From positions 52,375,891-52,439,890 of the forward strand of contig JALGPY010000003.1 of the NCBI GenBank assembly GCA_023055425.1: a stretch of DNA of 64,000 bases. Direction: 5' to 3'. The notes under the pieces were generated by a model, which saw only the letters and a list, made by a program, of their open reading frames with translations, was not told where the DNA came from and did no database searches. The stretch is from Linanthus parryae (Eukaryota > Streptophyta > Magnoliopsida > Ericales > Polemoniaceae). Numbering within the stretch: the stretch's first letter is position 1; each line of letters begins with the position of its first letter. A program made the position numbers and the translations under genes. Positions 1 to 11,211 of this stretch are shown here, one piece after another.

Positions 1-149
1 TGTTTATTATTTCTGTGATTTCTGATTTTTTTCTGAATTGTGTTGCTAGTTCTCAGTGTATGCACCGGATCTCCAGAGACCTTGTGCCCTCACTTGAAGA
101 CCCATAGCAGTTATTCAGAACTCCGAGAAGAGGTACAAGACAGATCGCA

Positions 150-2503
150 ATGGATGAGAAATTAACTAACGCTCAACTAAACCAGAAGTTGACTGAACTT
201 CAGGAGAAGCTTGATAAACAGAAGAACCAGATGCCCTACAATAAGTCGGGCCAAGCTTTGGTGGAGAAGTTTCAGTCAACTCAGAGAGGACACAAGCCAT
301 CTATTGTAGTGCCAACCATTCAGGCTGAGCACTTTGATTTGAAGCCTGCCACCATCACGACAGTGCAGAATCAGTTCCAGTACTATGGAAACATGGATGA
401 AGACCCAAATGACTACATTGGGAAGTTTGATGCCTACATCAACACAGTGAAGTACAAAAACGTCAATGATGAGACCCTGAAGCTGATTTGTTTTCCTTAT
501 TGTCTGAAGGGTGCGACAGAGAAGTGGCTAGAGTCCAGGGAGCCAGAATCGATCACCAATTGGGAGCATTGTGTTGATGAATTTATGAGCAAGTTCTACC
601 GCGCTCAACGTGTCATAGGTTTATCGGAAGAGATCCTTGGTTTTCAGCAACATGCTGTTGAGACGGTTGTTGATGCATGGGACCGGTTTATGAGGACTAT
701 ACGCAAGTGTCCTAATCATAACTTCGGCGACTATAAGATTCTTCAGGTTTTCTATCATGGCCTGGATCATCCCAACTAGGATTTGCTGAACAGGGAAGCA
801 GGAGGTAACTTTCTTTACAGGGTTGACAAGGATGGAGCATATGCTTTGATGAAGCAAATAGAGAAACAGGATGCTCAATTCTATGACTCTAGGACGTTAT
901 CCAAGCTGCCTGAGCTAAAGAACGATGAGTGGAAAGATGGGATTACAAAGATGGTTTCTGACATGGAAAAGCATGTGTACCAGGATAAGAAGACTGTGGC
1001 TGCAGTTGAGGAGCAGGAGTTTCATGCAGCTTTGACTCAAGCTGCTAATGAGGATATCAGCTATATGGGGGCACAGGGACAACTCAACTGGAATTAGGGG
1101 AACTACATACCAGGGACTAGATATCATCCAGGATTCAGGTATGGAGATCAGTCTGGAGCTTCATATGTACCCGATTTTCAGCATAGGCCACCTGCGCCAG
1201 CTGCTCAGGCACCACCACCATTAGCTACAGGCCAGAATGCTGAGATGGTAGATCTCAAGAATATGATGTATCAGATGGGCAAGAATGTGAATACCTTCAC
1301 TTCTCAGGTGGAGACATTGACAGCTGATTTGTACATCACGAAGACCTCGCTTCGTAACTTGGAGGTGCAGGTAGGACAGATTGCCACTCATCTCTGAGCT
1401 AGAGCACCAGGGTATTTGCCATCCGATACTGAGAATGTGCGCCAAGTGAACGCCATCACTACCCTTAGTGGGATTGTTCTTGATGATCCACCATATCCGA
1501 GCCACGCCAGAGCTGAAGCCTCGAAGGCTAGGGAGCATGAGGTCTTTGACAGGACCCCTGTCATGATCCCCAATCAAAGGGCGTGACTCCACATATTGAT
1601 GATGAGGTAAAACCACCACCACCTTCTATGTCTAAGAATCTTTTGTATCCTCTTAAAGCAAGAAAGAAGGAAGATGATTCTGAGGAGTACAAGAGGTTCT
1701 TCTCCATTTTCTCAAAATTGCATATCAATGTTCCTTTGATTGAGGCAGTCAAAATGATGACTAAGTATGCCAAGTATATGAGAGATGCAATTTCAAGAAA
1801 GAGGGCGGTGCCAGACTTTGAGACAGTTGATTTGACTGAGCAGGTGAGCTCATGTGTTTTGCATGGATTGCCGGAAAAACAGAAGGATCCGGGAAGCTTT
1901 GTGATAGAAGCTAACTTTGGAGGAGCGTACACAGGACATGCCCTATGTGATTTGGGGTCTAGTGTCAACTTAATGCCACTCTCAGTCTTTCAAAACCTGG
2001 GAGTAGAAGCTCGTTCCACGTGGACCAACCTTAAGTTTGCTGACAAGTCTTGCCAAAAGGCATATGGTGTGGTGGAGGACGTGCTAGTTAGGGTAGGGAA
2101 TTCGATTATCCCTGCTGATTTTGTGATACTAGATATGCATGTGGGAGATGTTCTGATCATCCTAGGTAGGCCTTTCTTGGCTACCAGTCGGACTCTCATT
2201 AATGTTGTGAACGGGGAGTTGACCATGAGGATCAATGATGCGTGGGAGACCTTCCGGGTTTCTAAGGCGACTCCACATCGGTCTCAAGAGAAGACACATA
2301 TGCCAGTGGTCGTGCAATCAGTGTGAAAGAGTTCTGAGGTGGTTCGTGTTGAGCCTTCGTATTCAAAAGCTAAAGTTCATAGAGTTGTGTTGAGGATCCA
2401 GCAGAGGAAATTGGATGATATGGCACGAGTGCTGATTGGGAGGCAACCCAATTTAGGTAGTCGTACTTGTTTCTCGTATTCTGTTTTTGATATTCGTTCT
2501 TGA
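150..2503 (+). pseudogene. Ty3/gypsy (Athila-like) gag-protease remnant
   Basis: One reading frame from the ATG at 150 encodes a plant gypsy gag: a polar, Gln/Lys-rich N-terminus, then a Retrotrans_gag-type core (about codons 80-200, with the W-x-x-W/F-type segment around KWLESREPESITNWEHC). The same frame continues past stops at 777 (TAG), 1095 (TAG) and 1395 (TGA) into a Pro-rich linker and an ITTLSGIVLDDPP segment like the one preceding protease in Athila-type elements. A one-base frameshift near 1583 moves the frame to 1583-2326, which carries a retropepsin with active site DLGSSVNLMP (near 1950) and a second ILGRPFL motif near 2160. Another stop lies at 2324, and sequence stays codon-like to 2503. 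No reverse transcriptase, RNase H or integrase follows, so this is a decayed, internally deleted or non-autonomous copy. The family call is from motif recognition only. Confidence 0.85.
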
Positions 2504-2639
2504 TTTAGAGATGTGAGAGATAACGGCTTAATATTTTCCATGAGTGTGCAGGACACAGGTACCGAAGACCCTTTGGATTCCCCTTCTTGATGCATGTGCA
2601 TGACTTTCCACGCAAAACGAGGCACAACGAGCAATTTGA

Positions 2640-3282
2640 TGATTGGACTTGAAAGTGAGGCTACTCGAGGTCTAGGAGTAGCTATTTATTAATTGATTGT
2701 ATTTTCAGCTCGTTGTGGCTCAGATTTGCACACATCAGAATCCGAAGAGGAATGGAAGAAATCACAAGTTTAAAGGGACTAGATTCTCGTGCTAGAGAGC
2801 AATTTTGGAGAAGAGATGAAAAATTCCCTGTACTTTGGGACCTTTCTAGTTAAGATTGGATTTTAAATTCAATGACGAGTTCGTGAGCGTGAGAATCGAA
2901 GGAATCGGACATCGGACGAAGAAACTAGCAAAAACAAAATCCTGTAAGTCCCAGGGCATTTCGGGCCGAAATCAATTCATTTCGGGCCGAAATGCCCCTT
3001 GATTTCGGGCCGAATTAAAAAGAGGCTACTGTTTTGAGTTTTCCAAATCATTTCGGGCCGAAATGATTTAATTTCAGGCTGAAATAGTCTGGACAACTTA
3101 CTTATTGAGGGCATTTTTGGTATTTTGGGGCTATTCTTTAAAACAAAAATCGGGTTTTAACCCTTCTTCACCCCAATTTCGGATCAAATACACCCTCATT
3201 CATCTTCTTCCTCTCAAACTCCCAAGAACACCAACACACACAAAATCAGAAACATCTCCAAATCCAAAACTTTTTGGCAGGT
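2640..3282 (+). repeat. LTR-like tail of the gypsy element, truncated
   Basis: Non-coding sequence downstream of the gypsy gag-protease remnant. It contains a cluster of short palindromes (2958-3085) followed by an AT-rich stretch and a pyrimidine-rich leader of the kind seen around LTR promoters. It ends abruptly at 3282, where sequence shared with the 44988 region begins. I could not find a second LTR copy in the window, so the exact LTR start is unknown. Confidence 0.45.
2958..3085. repeat. Array of near-palindromes ATTTCGGGCCGAAAT
   Basis: Exact copies lie at 2958-2972, 2979-2993 and 3050-3064; a one-base variant lies at 3002-3016 (ending CGAATT) and a diverged copy at 3071-3085 (ATTTCAGGCTGAAAT). 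The diverged copy changes G to A in one arm and C to T in the other, so its arms still pair. The array sits in the presumed gypsy LTR. Function unknown; a protein-binding or RNA-structure site is possible. Confidence 0.85.
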
Positions 3283-5182
3283 TTTACTCCTTTTCTCAGA
3301 AAGTAATAGGAGAAGAAGCCTACCGAATTATCTGTCTCAGAGACTTCCTGGTGAACGGTGATATGATTAAAATTCTTCGGCATCCTAAATTATGCTGCTT
3401 AAGGAAGATAAACTTCGATTTTATGAATTGGTTAAGAAAACAAAGGTTCAGTGTAATAGACAAACTCGGTTTCCACTAATTAATTCACTATAGAAAATTG
3501 CTGCATTTGGAGTCTGTCTCAAATGTGTCCTCCGTTTCAATTAATGTTTCAAATTAAAGTGACAGTTGGTTTCATGATAATAACCTGGCTTCTAGAAGCT
3601 GCAGCTTCTAATCGATCCCACACACCAAGATGGCGATATGGCATTCTTTTCGTCATACAAACATCTTTGGTATGTTGATTAAGACACATAAATGGTTTGA
3701 TCTCTAAACGCTATGTTCCAGAATTCACAAAGTAATAGTTAATATTCTAAAACTTCACACAGATCAATCATCTTATTTTCTATTGTTAATTATGTAAATT
3801 ACTCAAGTAAAAAGAAATTTCCTAGTTTAGCCGAGGTCGGCTACAAGGATCAGAACTCCTATATTTCTGCCTGTCCATGTGTCCAAAGTCATTTCCTCAC
3901 TTATGATTAATATATTTTAACTTATTTGACAAAAGCCATCAATATTTTCACTCATTTTATGGAAAGGTTTTCATTCATTGAGCTTTACAATGTTAACATA
4001 ATTTTTTTAGAAAATTTACTTTCAATATATTCTATATATGAACAAGCATATCCATCCATGCGAAGAAACAACTCTTTCAAAGATAATGGTATGAATTTGT
4101 ACAGTGGTGAAATCATATAAAAAACAGAGAGATTTAAAAAACATCAACTATTACTTAGTGAATTCTGGAACTAGCATATATATTTTTACTTGAGTAATTT
4201 ATAAAATTAACAATAGAAAATAAGGTGATTGATATGTGTGAAGTTTCAAAATATCAATTATTACTTAGTGAATTCTGGAACTTAGCGTTTAGAGATCAAA
4301 CCATTTATGTGTCTTAATCAACATACCAAAGATGTTTACATGACGAAAAGAATACCATATATCTTGGTGTGTGGGCATCGATTAGAAGCTGCAGATTCGA
4401 GAAGCCAGGTTATTATCATGAAGCCAACTATCACTTTAATTTGAAACATTAATTGAAACGGAGGTCACATTTGAGACAAACTCCAAATGCGGCAATTGTC
4501 TATAGTGAATTAATTAGTGGAAACCGAGATTGTCTACGACAATGAACCTTTGTTTTCTTAACCAATTCATAAAATCAAAGTTTATCTTCCTCCAGCAGCA
4601 CAACTCAGGATGCCGAAGAATTTGAATCATATCACCGTTCACCAGGACGTCTCTGAGACAGATAATTCGGTAGGCTTCTTCACCTATTACTTTCTGAGAA
4701 AAGGAGTAAATGTGGACTCTTTCTTCCTTGGCATGTTATTCTTCTCTTTGATTTTTTTTTTCTTTTTCTTCAGAGAACATCAGCTCTATTTTCTGATGTC
4801 TTAATTCAAAGCTAACCTTCGAGGTTGCCAGCTTTAACACTTTTTTGTTTACTAGATGTATTCCACGTGCTAAGCGTGTGACATTGTTTTCGTACATATA
4901 GGTTGCAAATGAACCAAATCAAACCTAATGTTAATTTTTTCTGTTATGTCCATATTTTACTTATACAAATTCAACATTTTATTTAGTTTGGTTTGCATTT
5001 CTTCTTCTTTTGTGGTTCATTTTTCACCATGTTTCATTATTTTTGGTCAAAGCAATTAAGCTGTTTACTCTAAGCAGGTTATAATTTTGAAGCATGTTTT
5101 CTCAAATCAGACAACCTTCCTTTATTTTTCCTGCCTTGAAGCTCCCTTCATGTTACTTCAAAGACCTACTTCATCTAATTCA
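3283..5182. repeat. Long inverted repeat, copy A (left arm truncated)
   Basis: The left arm, about 3283-3815, is the reverse complement of about 4180-4710, separated by roughly 360 bp of AT-rich loop. The right arm continues to 5182 without a partner because the outer left arm is missing and replaced by gypsy sequence. The complete version of the same structure is at 44516-46853. The arms hold exon-like reading frames (for example 4610-4750) but I do not recognise the protein. A transcript through this region could fold into a long hairpin. Confidence 0.85.
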
Positions 5183-5880
5183 GATGGCTTATTGGAAGAG
5201 CTGAATTTTGCTACCAAAAAGTTCTTAGATCTTTTGAAGGAAATGTGATTATCATTTTTTTTAAGTGGAAGATTACATGAATATCAAAATAAATAAACTT
5301 TTTTGCTAATACTGGTAAGAAAATTCTACTGCCGACAAATATGACGTAGTTGGAACATAAAAATAGTTTCAATTTTATGCCTTCGAACATTGCTCTCAAA
5401 TAGAGATTCAGATAATGAATTGAAAGTCACCTTCGTTGAGTCGTGAAGAGTCGCTTGCAATATTTTTAAGTAGATAGAATAACATAACTGTAACATGCTT
5501 GGACAATATATTCATATTTTTACAAAAAGAAAGCTATAATTTTTAGAAGCTCGCACTTACATAAAGCGGGAATGCAACAGGAATAAACACATACTTGGTA
5601 AAAATACGTATACCAACCTCGTGGTGTATGTTCCTCAAATCAGAAGCTGATAATGCTCTTTGCTAATCAGGGTAGTCTTCAACTAAGTCTCCAACATATT
5701 TTCGTCAACTGGAAGCATGATCTGTCCGTACAAGAGCAATTCAAATCATGATTCTTATACCATGGCCATTGTGTTTGCTTCAATTTGGACAAAGATTTCT
5801 TTAAAACCTTCTTCAGTACCCTTGATTTAGATATATGACTGTTGCATTACTAATCCCCCTATTCTACAAGTACGAAAGCT
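5183..5880. other. Unclassified sequence shared with 46854-47570
   Basis: AT-rich sequence lying between the inverted repeat and the copia RT remnant. It is repeated almost collinearly at 46854-47570. It has short open stretches but no recognisable domain. It belongs to the duplicated A/B block. Confidence 0.6.
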
Positions 5881-7089
5881 GTCTTGACCTTTAGCAATGT
5901 GTGCATTTTTAGATGGCTATTTGCAAGAAGAAGTTTATGTTGCTTAACCTTCAGGTTTAGAAAATGACAAGTTTTCTGATCATGTTTACAAACTTGACAA
6001 AGCTCTTCATGGTTTAAAACAAGCTCCAAGATTTTGGTATGAAAGATTGTCAATTCTACTTAAAAATGATTTCAAAAGAGGATTAGTAGACAAGGACCTT
6101 TTCATAAAGACTCGTGAGAAAGACATGCTTGTAGTTAAAATTTATGTTGATGATATTCTGTTTGGAGCTACTTGATGTTTTGTGCAAGGAATTATCAAGT
6201 CTTTTGAGCAGGGAATTTGAAATGAACTTGATGGGAGAATTGAACTTCTTTCTTGGACTTCAAATTCATCAGATGAAGAAAGGCATATTCCTACATCAAA
6301 GCAAAGTACACAAGGGACTTGAAGCAAGTATAATATGTCTCAGTCCAAAGAGATTAGGAACCCCCCATGAGTTCTTCACTATCTTTAGACAAGGATGAAT
6401 CTGGTAAGAGTGTGAATTTGAAAGAATATAGAGGTATGATTGGATCATTACTCAACCTCACAGCTAGTAGACAAGATATCATGTTCAGTGTATGCATGTG
6501 TGCTGGATTTCAAGCTGATCCTAAAGAATCACACTTGACTGCAGTTAAAAGAATTTTTAGATATCTCAATGGTACCAAAGACTTAGAGCTTTGGTATCCC
6601 AAACATTCTAACTTCTCTTTGTGTGGCTATTCAGATGCTGACATTGCAGGATATAAAGTTGATAGGAAGAGTACATCAGGGTGTTATCAGTTTCTAGGAT
6701 CATCTTTAATCAGCTGGCATTCAAAGAAGCAAAACTCAGTTGCACTATCAACAGCTGAAGCTGAATACATAGCAGCTTGAGCTTGCTATTCACAAGTGTT
6801 ATAGATTTCACAACTGATGAGAGATCTTGGATTTGATTTCAGAGATATACCTATCAAGTGTGACAACACAAGTGCAATATCAATTACAAAGAAACCAGTT
6901 CAGCATTCCAGAACAAAGCATATTGATGTTAGACATCACTTCATCAAAGATCACGCTGAAAAAGGTGATATGTTCTTGAATCTGTTTCTACTAACTTGCA
7001 ATTTGCAGATATCTTCACTAAACCATTGCCAGATGAAAGATTCTCAGCCTTAAGATTTTAATTGGGCATGCAAAATAAAGAAGCATTGC
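5881..7089 (+). pseudogene. Sirevirus-like copia RT/RNase H remnant (copy A)
   Basis: Starts abruptly inside reverse transcriptase (the FL-DGYLQEEVY segment, 5910-5940). It carries the catalytic motif YVDDILFGA at 6147-6173, then frameshifts. RNase H follows, with the CGYSDADIAGYKVDRKSTSG block near 6630-6690, LSTAEAEYIAA near 6750 and a C-terminal segment ending at a purine tract (7091-7097). Several frameshifts and stops (for example 6778) break the frame. Relative to copy B (47571 onward) about 85 bp are deleted near 5896. It is the 3' part of pol from an element whose 5' half is absent. Confidence 0.88.
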
Positions 7090-7539
7090 TTTAGGGGGCG
7101 AATCAGGTAAGTTTTATGTGTTTCAAAGGTTTGAACTAATTTTTAAAGCCTTGAAAATCTTTGCAAAGCTTTGAGTATATGTGCATTACATCATACAGCT
7201 TTTCAAGGTATAGAAATCCTTTCCAAAGCCTTAAAAATAAGACTGCATGCTAGTTAGTCAATTAATTGGATCTTTCAATATTAGGTGTTATCTTTGTAGA
7301 TAATTGCTCACTGTTTCCCTTAATTTTTCAAAAAAAAAATCCTTTTCAACCAAAATAGTAATATATCTTTTATTTCCAACGGCACACACAAATTTGAATA
7401 TTTTTGATTCAGCAGATCTTCAAAGATCTGAAAGAATATTTAGTTTCCTTTTCGAACTAAAACTCTCTTCTATTTATCTCCTTCTTTCTTTCTCTCCTTC
7501 ATATCTATCCTACCTCTCTCTTCTTCTCTCCAAACCCTA

Positions 7540-8373
7540 ATGATCACCAGAAGAGCCTCTGACAGAATCAAGGTGGCTGGTGGTTCAAAGGCTGCAATAG
7601 AAAAGAAAAGAAATGCCACTGTGGAAGAGGTTCAGGCCATCAGTGGGGACTCCAATTCAATGAATCCAACAGCTGAAGACATGTCACCTCCTCCTCCCAA
7701 GAATAAGGCCAAGAAAGATGAGACACCGGTGTCCAGCAAGAAGAAGAAGGTAGTGGAGTCCGCACCAGAAAAACAGAAGGGAATTCAGATTGTCAGCCCT
7801 AAGAAGATAAAGAAGAAGGCTGACATAACTTACAAGGGAAAAGGACAAGAGAAGATCTACATTCAAGACTCGGATTCAGATGCAACCTCAATCTCATATG
7901 AAGTCTATTCAGTTTCAAAGAAGGATGGAAAGAAGAAAGATCTTCAAAAAGCTGAATCAGAATCCAGCATGGAATCTGAAAGAAAGAATCAGAAGAAAAA
8001 TTCCTCTTTGACAAAGAAAAGGTCATTTTTAAATAAGAAACTGAAACATGGAAGGAAGACATTAGAAGGGTTAACCTTCCTTTTTAACAGTGTGATCAAG
8101 ACCATAAGTTCAATCATTGAGGATGTTGATGTGGCTCAACAAGAAGAAGAACAGGATGATGAGGGAGATAGTCAGGAAGAAGATGCAGAGCAGCAAGGAG
8201 ATGAAGACCCTACCCTTAAATCGTTCCCACTATTTCTTTTCCTTTATCAAGGCCTTGAAATCCTTTTCAAAGTCTTGAATATTTTATCTTTTCAAACAAT
8301 CTTTCCAAAGACTCTGATAGAACATATTCTCATTCTTTTTTTTTATGAAAGTCAAAAAGGGGGAGAAATTTAG
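7540..8373 (+). CDS. Extra 3' ORF of Sirevirus-like copia (copy A)
   Basis: A 277-codon open frame between pol and the 3' LTR, starting ATGATCACC. The protein begins with the same M-x-x-RRASDRIK and GGSK signature seen in the full element (22033) and copy B (49316). It is rich in Lys, Ser and Glu, with many short basic clusters (KKKKVVE, KKIKKKAD) that could be nuclear targeting signals, and an acidic Gln/Glu/Asp tail near codons 205-230. The native end was probably near 8216: copy B has a stop right after DEDPTP, and a one-base loss in copy A makes the last 50 or so codons read through 3' UTR into a purine tract. Compared with the full element, a middle portion is missing. An additional ORF at this position is known in Sirevirus-lineage elements; its function is not known. 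Confidence 0.6.
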   Translation: MITRRASDRIKVAGGSKAAIEKKRNATVEEVQAISGDSNSMNPTAEDMSPPPPKNKAKKDETPVSSKKKKVVESAPEKQKGIQIVSPKKIKKKADITYKGKGQEKIYIQDSDSDATSISYEVYSVSKKDGKKKDLQKAESESSMESERKNQKKNSSLTKKRSFLNKKLKHGRKTLEGLTFLFNSVIKTISSIIEDVDVAQQEEEQDDEGDSQEEDAEQQGDEDPTLKSFPLFLFLYQGLEILFKVLNILSFQTIFPKTLIEHILILFFYESQKGGEI

Positions 8374-8512
8374 GTTTATTTTCTATTTAAGTGACCTGGT
8401 TTTGGTCAGTAGGATTATCTGAAACTATGCTGTTACTTGTTGGTTTCAGCTGGTTTAATAAGTTGGATCTTTTGGACATTATGTGTTGACATGATATGAT
8501 TTATTCAGCTAT

Positions 8513-8515
8513 GTG
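8513..8515. repeat. Target-site duplication GTG, left of CACTA-1
   Basis: GTG here and at 12187-12189 flanks CACTA-1 exactly. Copy B (around 50288) reads ATGTGCTAATG with a single GTG, which is the uninterrupted site. Confidence 0.93.
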
Positions 8516-10675
8516 CACTACAACAATTGTGACCTTTATTGACAATTTTTTTTGTCGACAAACTGTTTTGTATAGTTAGTTATATGATTTATCTACAATA
8601 TTTGAGTTTGTCGATGTATGTGTTATTGTTTGTCGACATTGTAATTATTTTTTATTTTTCGTAAAAAAATTGTCAAACATTGTGAATATTTATTTAAGTT
8701 GACAATCCATATATTTTGTTGACATACACGATTGTCAACTCTAAAAAAAGGTATGCAAATTTTGGAGGGTAAGATCAAAATATTCCCCCTCTACCAAATT
8801 GTAAGAGGGAATTAAAAAAATTTAAAACACTTTCAATCACACACAAACTACCACATTGTAAAGAGGGCAGTTATATTTTTGAAACAGTGAAAAGTTTCCT
8901 GAGCCATAGGATTAAACAATATAGATCCTTGGATTTAATAGAGATGATCTGGTCCATTAATTTGAGAGCACATCTAAAGACAGAAATCAAAACCCTTATG
9001 TTCTACCCCCTTCTCGACATCTCTCTCTCAGATACATACCTTGCTACTATTCCATCTCCTTGCCGCGTCACCCATCGGGTTGCCCTTCTGAAGACAACAA
9101 TGGTCCAGATGACATGGCTCTCTCTCTCTCTCCTTTTGAAGACATCATCGTATACTGAAAGGAGTTAAAGGCCCTCCCTGGATCGGATCCTGATGATTTA
9201 CATCGATTGATCTAGAGAACAGTGGTATCCAGTCCCTCTTACTATCTGAAGAGAAGAATTGAGTTTCATTCTTGCACTTCGTGGATTCACGGCCATACGA
9301 ATTGGAACGCTCATTGGTATAAAGGAGACAGCCGCAGCGAAATCCCTATTATCTTCGTGGAGTCACCTGCACAACATTTTATTATTTTGTAATCTCCATC
9401 TTTTCTATCAATTGTGATTTCCTTGAGTTTTGTGTTGCTTTGATGAATGTAAATAGGTACTCCTTTCTTTTTTTCTAATTGATTTCACCCGCACAATTAG
9501 CTTTGCCCTAAATGTAAGATACGTTTCCATGAATAGGATTGCACCAGTTTGTGTCGTATTGATTACTGCACTTGAAGTGTTTGGGAATTTTATGAGATTA
9601 TAATTATTTAAATCCACTTTTTCTTGCAATAGTTAGAGTTGGGCGTTGATTTTGCAAATGGGGGTTTCGGTGATAACGAGTTTCGCAATGTTGAATAGGG
9701 AAGTCAATTATTTGTTTTGAACTGAATGCTTGGGCATCGTAAACTTAGAAGTGCACTTCTTTGTAGACAGGTGAAGCATCGACGGACTCGATGGAAACAT
9801 CGGAGACGCCCCAGATGACAAGCCTCTGATCTCTACCAAGCAGGTAATTTCTTGTCCTACTCTCTACTGTGATTTCTTTTCATTCCTTTCTTCTAAAGTT
9901 TAATACCAACTATGACATTGTTTACTTAGTATAGATTTCTAAGTTTTCTCAAGTATAATCAACTTATTATATTGGTTATAGCCACTTCTTTTCACATACA
10001 AAAGTATAAATTCTATGGTTGTAGCTTCGGGCTGCCACTAATCCACAGGGTGGATTAATCCTGCACAGGAGTAGCAAATTGTGTGTCTCCCTCATGTCAT
10101 GAGTGACTTACCTTAAATTCTCGGGATGGGAGAAACTGTCCAGTTCACTTTTAGAGTTGGAATTGTTCCTATATGAACGTAATTTCTTATTTTGTGTGTT
10201 CTTAATGTGTTCTTAAGGTATTAGCCATGACAACAGTTGTTTTCTAATGTTTTGATTTTTTCTCTAACTATGCAACTTTCTCTCCTCGAAACAAGTTCGC
10301 ATAGGTACAAATATCCTCTACATTTCAACGTTGTTTAAGGTTTCACTGGTTTCATTGACTCTTTGGTATGCTGAGATTTATAAATCCTTACTTTCCTTCG
10401 CCAAAAAGCGATTATGTGGGATCACATTGCATCCACACCTTAAGGTAATGCTCAGTTGAATTCTCCAAAATTCCCCTTAAAGTTTCCTTGAACTCAAAAT
10501 TGTCCATAGACTGATTGAGCCAAACCTTTGCAGAGTTCCATATCCGTGTCCGTCCATGAATTGAAATTTTAATATTTTTTCTCTTTTAAATTGCACAATG
10601 GTATGATATGATATGCCTCCTATTGCTTCTCATTTCCCCCTGTTTTGTAGATTCTTAAGCAGTACCCTTGTTTAT

Positions 10676-10704
10676 GGGGGAGGGGGGGGGGGGGGGGGGG
10701 GGGG
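10676..10704 (+). repeat. Poly-G tract
   Basis: Five G, one A, then 23 consecutive G. It could form G-quadruplex DNA and is likely length-variable or subject to sequencing error. Confidence 0.9.
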
Positions 10705-11067
10705 TCTGACATCTCTAGCTATGTCTCACGGTGATAGGGTTTGATTTTTTTCCTTCACACTACGTTGTGGGTTTTTAAGTAGGAGTTTCATCGTATGTTC
10801 AGTCACTAATTCAATTAGGGATTTGAGGTTTGAATTCACACTATTTTGATTTCAAAATACTCACTGTATTTTCGATCCAAAATGCTGTGGGTTTGAAAGT
10901 TACACTGAATGAAGTGAATCAAAATAAATAGTAGCATGTCTAACTAATACTTCGTTGGACTTATGGCTTGAGTATCCGAACATGTGACTTGTTGTTTGAG
11001 ATGAAAATGTCCCAAAGTATGATTCCAGTTCTTCGAATTTCATATAATATCTATGAATATTGTTATT

Positions 11068-11211
11068 GTAGTAATTTTAACATTGAATAGGATTGTAGTA
11101 CTATGCATATGAGTGGTTTTGAAGTGGAATAGGATTCGGTTCCTATTTTTATCGTAGTAATTTTAACATTGAATAGGATTGTAGTACTATGCATATGAGT
11201 GGTTTTGAAGT
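11068..11211 (+). repeat. Partial tandem duplication, period 86 bp, inside CACTA-1
   Basis: A segment of about 58 bp beginning GTAGTAATTTTAACATTG at 11068 is repeated almost exactly from 11154, with about 28 bp of weakly related sequence between. Confidence 0.85.

Noticed and set aside
3105..3479. 124-codon frame at the gypsy/inverted-repeat junction
   Set aside because: It crosses the element boundary at 3282/3283, so it is a chance fusion.
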